This document shows, in pieces, positions 9,328 to 17,120 of a stretch of 64,000 bases of DNA (its first letter is position 1; each line of letters begins with the position of its first letter). The stretch covers positions 1 to 64,000 of the forward strand of contig JAKFVC010000136.1 of the NCBI GenBank assembly GCA_021732415.1. The letters run 5' to 3'. The position numbers and the translations under genes were made by a program. Under the pieces are notes generated by a model that had not been told where the DNA came from, ran no database searches, and saw only the letters and a list, made by a program, of their open reading frames with translations. The stretch comes from Planctomycetaceae bacterium. Lineage in GTDB: Bacteria; Planctomycetota; Planctomycetia; Planctomycetales; Planctomycetaceae.

Positions 9328-9399
9328 CTCAGTGTGACGGCTTTCAGGCGGTTCGCGGTCGGGCCATCCGCATTGGGACGTTGCCGAGTATGGGAAGGC

Positions 9400-9433
9400 G
9401 TGCTGAGCGAGTAGCGGATTCGCTCAGCACTTT
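9400..9433 (+). terminator. Rho-independent-type hairpin
   Basis: A perfect 11-base inverted repeat (GTGCTGAGCGA at 9400-9410 and its complement at 9420-9430) with a 9-base loop is followed by TTT. It lies 73 bases after the first cytochrome gene. The T run is short. Confidence 0.6.
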
Positions 9434-9447
9434 GTGCGGTATCGCAC
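9434..9447. promoter_or_regulatory. GTGCG palindrome
   Basis: GTGCGGTATCGCAC immediately follows the terminator and lies 88 bases before the second cytochrome gene. A poor sigma-54-like sequence abuts it (GGGCACTCGACTGACT, 9448-9463; the -12 GC is lost), so its role here is less clear than at other copies. Confidence 0.4.
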
Positions 9448-9534
9448 GGGCACTCGACTGACTCATTCTATTCGATAATTTCACGAGAGCACCGTCGATG
9501 ATGACGAGGTAGGCTCTCCTCAGGAGTTACTTCA

Positions 9535-9972
9535 ATGAAGTTGTCTTTCAGCTTATTGGCTTTCGTGACCTTGGTTTTTGCGGCGCTGGTTCACTCGCCC
9601 TTCGCGGCAGAACCTGTTCAGGATGTTCCGAAGGAAGTTCGTCCCATCGACGTATTTATGCGTCGTAAGCTTGATCTATCTCGCGATGCCTTGAAGGGTA
9701 TCGTCACCGAGGACTTTGCTCTGATCAAGCGGACGGCTGAGGGCATGGAGAAAATGAGCAGGCAGGCGGAATGGGAGGTCTTCCGGCTGGATGAATACAA
9801 CCATATGAGCGCCGAGTTTCGGCGTATTGCCAGGTCATTAGCGCACCAGGCCGAGAAGAAGAACATCGATGCGGCAGCACTGGCGTACGTGCAGCTCACT
9901 ATGAGTTGCGTCGAATGCCACAAGTACACGCGTGGTGTCAGAATGGCCAATGATGTGCCGGCGAAAAAGTGA
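9535..9972 (+). CDS. Second small exported c-type cytochrome, C-terminal haem motif
   Basis: A 145-residue relative of the protein at 8881, with a signal peptide (about residues 1-24, ending SPFAA) and a single haem motif CVECH at residues 125-129. Shared features with its neighbour include the helical core (RKLDLSRDALKGIVTEDFAL) and the pattern EYNHMSAEFRRIARSL before the haem. A strong AGGAG ribosome site lies 9 bases before the ATG. Cytochrome c'-like function is possible but inferred. The duplication next to an NtrC-type regulator suggests periplasmic redox or NO handling under low oxygen. Confidence 0.8.
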   Translation: MKLSFSLLAFVTLVFAALVHSPFAAEPVQDVPKEVRPIDVFMRRKLDLSRDALKGIVTEDFALIKRTAEGMEKMSRQAEWEVFRLDEYNHMSAEFRRIARSLAHQAEKKNIDAAALAYVQLTMSCVECHKYTRGVRMANDVPAKK

Positions 9973-10431
9973 CGCAGTGCGAGTTTATCGCGTCATCGAT
10001 GACATATGCGAATCGTGTTAGCGACTCTTCACGCCGCAGATTCAAGTCGAAGTTGAGGCTGCGGAAATCGGAAGTAACCCCTAACTGAGGCCCATCAAAT
10101 GTTAAGCATCGGTTTGTTCTTTTTCCTCCGCTCTTTGCACTCCACTGCCTGGGAACAACTTCAGGGTTGGCTCACGTACTGGTGCGGACAGTGGGTTGTT
10201 CGCCTGGCATGGTAACAGAACCAGGACGGCTGTGAATTGAAGTCAATCTCCCAGGGCCGACAAGCTAGTGGACGTCTTAATCCGGACGAGATCGAAATGC
10301 CGCCCGGGGCGTGTGCAGAGTCGACTCCACAACTCTCGCCCAAGTGTGAGTTGCACTGCGGTTGCGATTGCACAGAGTAGTCACGCGCGTCGGATGGGGA
10401 GTGCACAAGAGTCACTGACAGGGGTAATGCG
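9973..10431. other. Gene-free stretch
   Basis: About 460 bases before the second USP gene. I scanned for GG-N10-GC promoters and found no convincing one. No palindromes of the GTGCG family and no credible coding frame are seen. Confidence 0.5.
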
Positions 10432-10884
10432 ATGGCCGGAATACAGAAGATCCTGGTTGCGACGGACTTTAGTAAGACCAGTGAGCGTGCCCTTCATCAG
10501 GCAGCGGAACTCGCGGAGATTTTCCACGCTCGCCTGACTGTCTTGCACGTCGTGGAAGAGCCCTTTGGTTATGTTGGCGAAATGCATGCCTATCTGCCAG
10601 AGGTCGACGCGTTTCGTAAAACCCTGAATGATGCGGCTCGGAAACAGTTGGACAAGGTGTTGACGACCGAAGAGGTCGCACGGTGGCAGGCCGACCGATT
10701 GCTGCGAACCGGCACGCCGTATGCCGAGATTGTTCGATGTGCCAAGGATCAAGAGACGGACTTAATCGTCATTGGCACACACGGTCGTGGGCTATTAACG
10801 CACCTGATGTTGGGGAGCGTGGCAGAGAAGGTCGTGCGATATGCCAGCTGCCCTGTGCTTACTGTGCCGCGAGTGACGGCATAG
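10432..10884 (+). CDS. Universal stress protein (UspA family)
   Basis: A single USP domain of 150 residues. It begins IQKILVATDFSKTSERALHQ and has the ATP-binding motif GTHGRGLLTHLMLGSVAEK, then CPVLTV at the C-terminus. The complete glycine pattern indicates the nucleotide-binding class. It is followed after 90 bases by another USP gene, and then by the sigma-54 activator gene, suggesting one transcription unit. Confidence 0.93.
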   Translation: MAGIQKILVATDFSKTSERALHQAAELAEIFHARLTVLHVVEEPFGYVGEMHAYLPEVDAFRKTLNDAARKQLDKVLTTEEVARWQADRLLRTGTPYAEIVRCAKDQETDLIVIGTHGRGLLTHLMLGSVAEKVVRYASCPVLTVPRVTA

Positions 10885-10974
10885 CCAATCAGGCCTGCAG
10901 AGAGCAATTCCAAATTCTCAAGTGAAGCATCCAACTTTCAGCACCGAGTTTCATCGGCGGCAAGGAGAGAGATC

Positions 10975-11439
10975 ATGGCCCAGTTTAAACGAATCTTGTT
11001 CGCGACTGACTTTAGCGAAACATCCGCTTACGCTGTCGAGCATGCGTTACTCATGGCAAGGACATTCGGTGGCGACTTGCACGTCTTGACTGTGTTGGAG
11101 ACGGAAAGTCCCATCATGATGGACGGGGTGAGCTATCTGCCGCCCAATTATTTCGAAGAAATTGAAAAAATCACGGCCGAAAGATTGGAGAGTGTCATCG
11201 CACGCGAAGATCGCGACAAGCTGTCGGTGACGCTGGTGATGCGACGTGGCGCACCGTTTTCGGAGATTGTTCGCTATGCTCACGACCAGAAAATGGATCT
11301 AATTGTCTTGGGCACGCACGGCCGGGGTGCCTTGGCCCATGTCTTCCTGGGCAATATTGCCGAGAAAGTCGTTCGGCAGGCGCCGTGCCCGGTGTTGACC
11401 GTTCGCCATCCAAAGCATGAATTTGTCTCACCGTTCTAG
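10975..11439 (+). CDS. Universal stress protein (UspA family)
   Basis: A 154-residue USP domain opening FKRILFATDFSETSAYAVEH with GTHGRGALAHVFLGNIAEK as the ATP-binding loop and CPVLTVRHPKHEF at the end. The C-terminal RHPKHEF/RDPRHPF likeness and the PPNYFEEIEK/PLKYFEEFER stretch show it is closest to the USP at 3785. A strong GGAGAG ribosome site precedes the ATG. The next gene begins close downstream, so the USP and the response regulator may be co-transcribed. Confidence 0.93.
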   Translation: MAQFKRILFATDFSETSAYAVEHALLMARTFGGDLHVLTVLETESPIMMDGVSYLPPNYFEEIEKITAERLESVIAREDRDKLSVTLVMRRGAPFSEIVRYAHDQKMDLIVLGTHGRGALAHVFLGNIAEKVVRQAPCPVLTVRHPKHEFVSPF

Positions 11440-11479
11440 CAGATCGTGCCGCTTGGGCCGACGGGCAGATCAGGACTTA

Positions 11480-12856
11480 ATGTTCGGGACGAGAGGTATT
11501 GCGGTGATCAATCCGGAAAACATCGATCTGCTGATCGTGGAAGACGAAGAGGACTATCGCAAGACAGTCGTCCGCTGGTTCCTGCGGCGCGGATATCGGG
11601 TGCAGGATGCTCCCTCAGCGGAGGATGCGATCGAGCGTTGCCAGAGACAACAGTTCCATGTCGGCGTCTTTGATCTGCGCATGCCTGGAAAGTCCGGTCT
11701 GGAATTACTGGAACAAATCAAGGCATCCAGTCCCGAGACGGAAGTGATCCTGCTCACGGGAGAGGGCACGATTGAAACCGCTGTCGATGCCATGAAGCTC
11801 GGTGCGATCGATTATTTGCTGAAGCCTTTCGCACTTGCCGATTTGGAAGCAGTGGTGCAGCGTGCGGCTGAGACCAGCACGTTGCGAAAAGAAAACCGAC
11901 AGTTGAAGGCGCTCCTGCAGAGATCGCAGGGGCAGCTGGACATGATTGGTCGCTCGGCGGCGATGCGGGAAGTCTTCCGTCTGATTGAACGTGCGGGGCC
12001 CACTGACAAGGCGATCTTGATCCAAGGTGAGAGTGGGACCGGCAAGGAATTGGTAGCCCAGGCCCTGCAGAAGGTCAGCCTGCGTGCAGACAAACCGTTC
12101 GTCGTCATTAACTGTGCTGCGCTGCCGGAAAACCTGCTCGAAAGCGAGTTGTTCGGTCATGAAAAAGGGGCCTTCACGGGGGCCGTGACAGAAAAACAGG
12201 GGCTCTTCGAAGTGGCCGACGGCGGCACGTTGTTCATCGATGAGATTGGTGAACTTGCGGCATCATTGCAGGCCAAGTTGTTGCGCGTGCTGCAAGATGG
12301 TTCCATGCGACGCGTAGGGTCGCTCAAGGAACGTCGAGTGAACGTCAGAATCCTGGCGGCAACCAATCGAAAACTTGGCGACGAGGTGAAAGCAGGGCGT
12401 TTTCGAGAAGATCTCTATTATCGAATCAATGTCCTCTCGCTGGAATTGCCACCGTTGCGGGAGCGGGCTGACGACGTGTTGTTATTGGTCGACCAGTTTC
12501 TGGGGCCTGATTGGAAAATCCATCCCGAAGCGTTGCTGGCAATCAGGAAATACTCGTGGCCTGGAAATATACGGCAGCTCATTAATGCGATCGATCGGGG
12601 CAAGATCCTGGCCGACGACAATCTCATTCGTTTGGACGATTTGCCGCATGACGTGGGAGACGCGTCGCTGGTAGCTTCGTCTCGAGTTGCCCAGTCAGAA
12701 GACGATCTGGCTTCGATCGAGCGAGCCCATGTCGTGGATATTCTGAAACGTGAGCGCGGAAACAAATCGTGCGCGGCCCGCGCACTGGGCGTCAATCGTC
12801 GGTCCTTGTACCGTCTCCTGGAGAAGTACAAAATCGATCCAGAGAACCCGAACTGA
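11480..12856 (+). CDS. NtrC-family sigma-54 response regulator
   Basis: About 458 residues in three domains. A receiver ([15 protein letters not shown], phospho-Asp in [18 protein letters not shown]) is followed by a sigma-54 AAA+ domain with Walker A GESGTGKE, the sigma-54 contact loop GAFTGA and Walker [14 protein letters not shown]-terminal Fis-type helix-turn-helix ([20 protein letters not shown]) completes it. The frame is open from an ATG at 11417 inside the USP gene; I prefer the ATG at 11480 (a GTG at 11504 is also possible). It is the obvious candidate activator for the sigma-54 promoters seen across the window. Its kinase may be one of those at 13025 or 20680. Confidence 0.93.
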   Translation: MFGTRGIAVINPENIDLLIVEDEEDYRKTVVRWFLRRGYRVQDAPSAEDAIERCQRQQFHVGVFDLRMPGKSGLELLEQIKASSPETEVILLTGEGTIETAVDAMKLGAIDYLLKPFALADLEAVVQRAAETSTLRKENRQLKALLQRSQGQLDMIGRSAAMREVFRLIERAGPTDKAILIQGESGTGKELVAQALQKVSLRADKPFVVINCAALPENLLESELFGHEKGAFTGAVTEKQGLFEVADGGTLFIDEIGELAASLQAKLLRVLQDGSMRRVGSLKERRVNVRILAATNRKLGDEVKAGRFREDLYYRINVLSLELPPLRERADDVLLLVDQFLGPDWKIHPEALLAIRKYSWPGNIRQLINAIDRGKILADDNLIRLDDLPHDVGDASLVASSRVAQSEDDLASIERAHVVDILKRERGNKSCAARALGVNRRSLYRLLEKYKIDPENPN

Positions 12857-12932
12857 TCGTCGACGACGGGGCTGATACAATTGAGCGCGTCGCAATCGGG
12901 GATGCCGATTGTTAGCGCAGTTCCAGAATCTC

Positions 12933-13007
12933 TGTAGCGGAATCTCGTGAGAGTTCCGCGATTGTCTCTAGACTTTGGGGGCGGAACTCTTACGAGATTC
13001 CGCTACA
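12933..13007. repeat. Large inverted repeat between convergent genes
   Basis: Arms at 12933-12959 and 12981-13007 (27 bases, one mismatch, 21-base loop), each beginning or ending with the TGTAGCGGAA type of sequence. It sits between the convergent activator and kinase genes, so it may act as a two-way terminator, or be a copy of a dispersed palindromic repeat. Confidence 0.75.
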
Positions 13008-13024
13008 CCAATCTTGGAAACGCT

Positions 13025-14476
13025 CTAATTGCCGGCGCGCGGTAAAATCAGAATGATTTCGGCCCCTGGGCCGGTTCGCTGCCCCACACTAATGTGACCT
13101 CCATGGGCTTCGACAATCCGCTTGACGATGGCCATCCCTAAACCCGTGCCTTGAGTCTTTGTCGTAAAAAAGGGCTCAAAGATGCGCGTGGCTTGAGTCG
13201 CATCCAGTCCGGGGCCGCTATCACAGATGCGAACTTCGAGAGAATCGCGGCCGGCGAAGTTCGAATCACCAACGCGAATCAAGACTTCATCGCCTGATCG
13301 GCTGACGTACATCGCGTTCTCAAATATATTGCGGAAGACCTGTTCCAACGCGTTGGGGTCGGCGAGGCATTCGAAATTGTCCGTGTTGAGATCCTCTCCC
13401 AGATTCAACAATTTGTCGGCGCGCGCCACCCCCAGGTTATTCCAAGTTTCGCGCCAGATGCGATCGATGGAACACGATTCCCGGTGCAGTGCAATCGGGG
13501 CCGCATAACTACGAACTTCTTCGTACAGATGATGCAGGTGTTTTTGAGCGCGCTGGATTCGCTCGATGATTTCCAAGGCATCAGGTTGATTCTGAAATTC
13601 GTCCTGCAGCAACTCCAATCCCGCCTGGCTCCGTTGCAGCGCATTTCGACTTTCGTGAGCGAGCCCCGTAACCATCTGGCCGATGGCCGCAAGTCGTTCT
13701 GCCTGCATCGTGCGATGTTCCAGGCGACGGCGTTCTGTCACATCGTGTCCAGCGCAGAGAACCACAGGCGATCCTTCGAAATCCTTCAGCAATCGCGCGT
13801 TCCACACAATCCACCGCTCGTCCCCATTCGGATGTCGAATCGGAAGTTCCTGTTCGGTTGCAGCTTTGCCGTGATGGATCTGTTCAAGCTGGCGTCGTAG
13901 TTTTGAGGCCGATTCGCCGTGTACCAGTTCAAAAATCGATTTACCGGGCAGGTCGATTGCAGGTCGACCAGTCATTTCTGCGGCGAACCGATTGGCGTAG
14001 ATGATCTTGTGGTCATGGCCAAGAATGACGACCGCCAGATCGACGGCTTCGATGAGCTCACGAAAGTTCGCTTCACTACGTTCCTTGGCGTGACGTAGTT
14101 CGATTTGCTTTGCAGTTCGCGTCAAGCTGGCGCGCAGGACATCAGCATTGATGGGTTTAATGATGTAGTCAGCTGCGCCCCGTTTCAGAGCGAGGATCGC
14201 ACTTTCGACGTCAGCGTGGCCCGTGACGACGATGATATCCGCTCCCGGCATCACTTGCTTCAAGCGAGGAATGAACTCTTCGGCATTCCCATCCGGCAAG
14301 CGGCGATCAGTCACGATAACGGAAATTGTCCCCAGATCGTTCCTTGCCAAGGCTTCGTTGACCGATGCCGCCGTGACGACAGCGTGGGAATCCAGCTCCA
14401 ATATGTCTTGCAAATTGGCTTGTGTATCTTCGTCGTCCTCAATCACCAGGACTTTGAGACTGTTAGTATCAGGCAT
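13025..14476 (-). CDS. REC-PAS-histidine kinase
   Basis: A 483-residue hybrid protein. An N-terminal receiver (KVLVIEDDEDTQANL, phospho-Asp in VIVTDRRLPDG, IIKPI) is followed by a PAS domain at about 140-255 (ELIEAVDLAVVILGHDHKII). The transmitter has H-box GLAHESRNALQRSQ, N-box FRNIFENAMYVS and G-boxes DSGPGLD and GTGLGMAIVKRIVEAHGG. There is no membrane segment, so it is cytoplasmic and probably receives a phosphate as well as sensing a ligand through PAS. It converges with the NtrC-type gene and lies 55 bases downstream of a double-receiver gene, forming a local phosphorelay. Confidence 0.92.
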   Translation of the reverse strand: MPDTNSLKVLVIEDDEDTQANLQDILELDSHAVVTAASVNEALARNDLGTISVIVTDRRLPDGNAEEFIPRLKQVMPGADIIVVTGHADVESAILALKRGAADYIIKPINADVLRASLTRTAKQIELRHAKERSEANFRELIEAVDLAVVILGHDHKIIYANRFAAEMTGRPAIDLPGKSIFELVHGESASKLRRQLEQIHHGKAATEQELPIRHPNGDERWIVWNARLLKDFEGSPVVLCAGHDVTERRRLEHRTMQAERLAAIGQMVTGLAHESRNALQRSQAGLELLQDEFQNQPDALEIIERIQRAQKHLHHLYEEVRSYAAPIALHRESCSIDRIWRETWNNLGVARADKLLNLGEDLNTDNFECLADPNALEQVFRNIFENAMYVSRSGDEVLIRVGDSNFAGRDSLEVRICDSGPGLDATQATRIFEPFFTTKTQGTGLGMAIVKRIVEAHGGHISVGQRTGPGAEIILILPRAGN

Positions 14477-14531
14477 CCACTATGAGCCTTTGGGCGTGCG
14501 GCCCGCTTGATGAGTTCGGCAAGACGCTTCG

Positions 14532-15284
14532 TCACGCAGAGTCGGGTGGTAAAGATGTGGTCAGGCGCTGCAAAGTTGTCAGCAGTTCGGCCATCTGAAA
14601 TGGCTTGTAGCAAACGGCGTCGGCGCCAGCCCCGAGGGCGCTCTGGATTCGTTGTTCCATTTCCTGGCGGTGGCCCGTAGAGAGTACGACTCGGACCTGG
14701 TCAGAAATTCCACGCACCTTCGCGCAAACTTCGTCGCCAAATCCGCCAGGCAACCGCATATCAATCAGCACGACTTGAAATTCCGACCCACGCACGCAGC
14801 GGAGCGCTTCATCGATCTCGGTCGCAAAATGAACGCGATAACCTTGATCTTGCAACAGGTCCGTCAAGGAATAACAGAGGTCCTCGTCATCCTCAATCAG
14901 TAGTACCAGTGGCTGCCGGGACGCTTCGGACAGACTGGGAATGACATGCTGCAAATCAAGAGGTTTGGAAAAGACCCGCCAAATGCCGTCTCGCTGAGCA
15001 GTGGCCAGCGTGTCTTGATTTGCGTAAGCGGTGGTCAGGATCAAGATTGTCGAACATCGCTGTTCTTTGAGCTTGCGAGCCAGCGTCAGGCCGTCCATGC
15101 CCGGCATTTTCAGATCGAGTAAGGCAATGTCATAGTTCTTCTCCTGTGCCATTTTCAATGCGACGAGGGGATCGGTCGCAATGTCGACCTGATAACCCAG
15201 ATCGGTCAAAATATCGCCCAGATTTTGTCCGGCATCGTGGTCGTCATCGACAACCAAGATCGAGTGCCCGCTGTTTTTCACCAT
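14532..15284 (-). CDS. Tandem double-receiver protein
   Basis: A 250-residue protein made of two receiver domains and nothing else. The first has SILVVDDDHDAG, phospho-Asp in IALLDLKMPGMDG and VFSKPL. The second has VLLIEDDEDLCYSL, phospho-Asp in VVLIDMRLPGGFG and VCYKPF. Both keep the acidic pair, the acceptor aspartate and the lysine. With no output domain it is best explained as a phosphate shuttle or sink between kinases and regulators encoded nearby. It lies just upstream of the REC-PAS-kinase on the same strand and probably shares its transcript. Confidence 0.9.
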   Translation of the reverse strand: MVKNSGHSILVVDDDHDAGQNLGDILTDLGYQVDIATDPLVALKMAQEKNYDIALLDLKMPGMDGLTLARKLKEQRCSTILILTTAYANQDTLATAQRDGIWRVFSKPLDLQHVIPSLSEASRQPLVLLIEDDEDLCYSLTDLLQDQGYRVHFATEIDEALRCVRGSEFQVVLIDMRLPGGFGDEVCAKVRGISDQVRVVLSTGHRQEMEQRIQSALGAGADAVCYKPFQMAELLTTLQRLTTSLPPDSA

Positions 15285-15901
15285 TTACACATGCTCCACC
15301 CGGAAACGTATCGGTGAAAGTATTTGTCACCAATTGGCCGACGTCTCCAGCCAATCCATTGCGACTATGATGATTACGATGGTGGCAAAGAGCAATCGCA
15401 CTCGTATTCTTCGGCACGAGCCATCACTATTGGCGATCCGCCATCTCAAATCACGCGGGTTGAAAGCTGCTCTCTGCACGTAATGCACGCAGCAGGTTCA
15501 AGATAACGGCAGTACGCATTTAATCTCCTGGTCTGCCTGTCCGGTTGTCGGTGTCTTGTTGTAACACAGTGCAGGTAAATAAGTTGTGTTGCGATGAGGG
15601 TTGGCCAGTGGACGTCACTGCCGCGGCCTATGGAGTTCGAAAGTGGCTCCTCGGCCTGGCTGCTGGCAGTCAACTTTCTCAGACTGCGTTCGACGATGGA
15701 AGCTGAGATCGCAAGCGTCAAACCGTGGTCGTGAGCGAGGAATGCATGATCGGGACCTAGAGATCTGTGAGCTCCGATGCCCGTGATCGTAAACATCAGT
15801 GTTGTGATCGACGTCTGGCAGCCCTCGTTACCAAAGATCGAATGCGTCCGCCGTAGGATTTAGGAATCGATCGCCGTCGAGCGGCAATTCCTCGCGGCCT
15901 G
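15285..15901. other. Gene-poor stretch with a kinase remnant
   Basis: About 617 bases with no intact gene. It contains a decayed histidine kinase 3' end (15615-15745, listed separately). Elsewhere I see no motif I would name. Confidence 0.5.
15615..15745 (-). pseudogene. Degraded remnant of a histidine kinase C-terminus
   Basis: On the minus strand, residues LAISASIVERSLRKLTASS align with LAISRSIVERNRGKLTATS near the C-terminus of the globin-coupled kinase at 20680. A 16-base stretch (15632-15647) is identical to 20724-20739 in that gene. The reading frame is shifted after this point and no upstream kinase domains remain. It is most simply the leftover of a duplicated, decayed kinase gene. 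Confidence 0.7.
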
Positions 15902-16315
15902 TCAACCGTTCTCCGGAAAGCGGCGATTTAAATCACTGATAAAGCGCTTAATCTGGCCGACACCCTCGCGATGAATCCCGGGGAACCACTTGGCGAACGA
16001 CCGTTCCAATGGACTGAAGGTTTTGGGCCAGATCACGAGTGCTCCGGCAATCAGCATTGGTGCGTCGACCGGCCCCGGCAGAAGAATGCCTGCGATGCCC
16101 AGTGCCATTAACATCGTGCCAATTTCAGTTGGCAGCTTTCCGAGCATTTCGATGTAGTGCTCTTCTTCTTGTTCCGGGGTTTCGGCACCATCGTCCGAGC
16201 AGGTCTCGGAGGGGACAACGGGGGCAAGGAGCGCGCCAGTTGCATCGGAAGCGGGCGCTACACAGCAGGGAGTATCCTGGGTACTGACGATCATGTTATC
16301 CTTCGCTAGGCTCAT
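15902..16315 (-). CDS. Small membrane protein, PGPGW-like
   Basis: A 137-residue protein with an acidic, low-complexity N-terminus (about 1-60) and a hydrophobic helical pair around MLMALGIAGILLPGPVDAPM and IAGALVIWPKTFSPLERSFA. The LLPGP turn and the LxWPKxFxxLExxFAKW end resemble the PGPGW putative transmembrane family, of unknown function. It is the last gene of the minus-strand run headed by the P-type ATPase-like gene, 27 bases after the 70-residue gene. Assignment is tentative. Confidence 0.65.
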   Translation of the reverse strand: MSLAKDNMIVSTQDTPCCVAPASDATGALLAPVVPSETCSDDGAETPEQEEEHYIEMLGKLPTEIGTMLMALGIAGILLPGPVDAPMLIAGALVIWPKTFSPLERSFAKWFPGIHREGVGQIKRFISDLNRRFPENG

Positions 16316-16342
16316 TGAGGTCAGCCTTTTGAATCAGGACCT

Positions 16343-16555
16343 CTAGGCCGACGGAGCCGCCGCTGGTTCGTAGGATGACAACAAACCACTATCTGCCAGG
16401 CTGCACAAATAGGCCATGTCAAAAGAATGTTCTTGATCGATGATACCCACAATTTTTCTCAGCCGTTCGCGGTCCTGACGTACCTTGAAACCAAGATATG
16501 TCACTGCGACCACAGCCACGAGACCAAACAACGCCGTGCTAAATGATTCATTCAT
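16343..16555 (-). CDS. Small single-span membrane protein
   Basis: A 70-residue protein with one N-terminal membrane helix (TALFGLVAVVAVTYLGFKV) followed by a charged stretch and an alanine/proline-rich end. I do not recognise a family. It is supported by its operon position: 55 bases after the 164-residue gene and 27 bases before the PGPGW-like gene. It may be an accessory subunit of the neighbouring ATPase-like membrane protein. Confidence 0.6.
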   Translation of the reverse strand: MNESFSTALFGLVAVVAVTYLGFKVRQDRERLRKIVGIIDQEHSFDMAYLCSLADSGLLSSYEPAAAPSA

Positions 16556-16610
16556 GTTTCTACTCCATGTGGAATTTTCAAATCAGATCCCGCCGTCCCG
16601 CCGTCCCGCG

Positions 16611-17105
16611 TCACGCGGCCCCGAACTCGACGAGATGTGCTGTGCCCTCGCCAATCAGATCGATCAGTCCTTCGAATGTTTCGCGATGACCGCTTTCTCG
16701 CACAGCCTTCGTCATCAATTCAGCACGCGACATCAGCGCCATCTGCACGCCCCATTTCAGCAACGCCACCGCCGTTTCGGGGTCTTTAACGACACCAAAA
16801 CAGAGGCGAAAACCGAAACCTGCCGCCAGGTTCCGCTGGGCTGCGCCGCGATCAATTACGACCATGATGGGAACTGCCGCAACCAGGCTGTAATGCAGCT
16901 TCAAGTAATCGTGTGCCTGATCTTCGTTCAATACGTAGAACCGATGATCGCGCAGCAGCGAGGCGACAACTGGCAGATTGCTTTCAATCGCTTTGCTTAC
17001 CGCCGATTGCCATCCGGCGCGAATGTAAAACACATCCAGTACGCGTTGGGGCGGATTGGATTCCAGCAGCGGGGTCGCAGTTGCATCACTCATGATGATT
17101 CTCAA
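16611..17105 (-). CDS. Hypothetical protein in the ATPase-like operon
   Basis: A 164-residue protein not assigned to a family. It has no signal peptide; a moderately hydrophobic stretch (LHYSLVAAVPIMVVIDRGAA) and a GFGFRLCFGVV segment are seen, with a helical C-terminal half. ATG at 17105; a second ATG at 17093 is equally possible. It starts only 15 bases after the P-type ATPase-like gene, so the two are surely co-expressed. Its function is open; a physical partner of the ATPase-like protein is the simplest guess. Confidence 0.7.
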   Translation of the reverse strand: MRIIMSDATATPLLESNPPQRVLDVFYIRAGWQSAVSKAIESNLPVVASLLRDHRFYVLNEDQAHDYLKLHYSLVAAVPIMVVIDRGAAQRNLAAGFGFRLCFGVVKDPETAVALLKWGVQMALMSRAELMTKAVRESGHRETFEGLIDLIGEGTAHLVEFGAA

Positions 17106-17120
17106 TCAGAGGTTTCATTG

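Noticed and set aside
11417-11479. ATG at 11417 as start of the NtrC-type regulator
   Set aside because: It lies within the USP coding sequence and adds residues before the receiver; 11480 is more plausible, though not proven.
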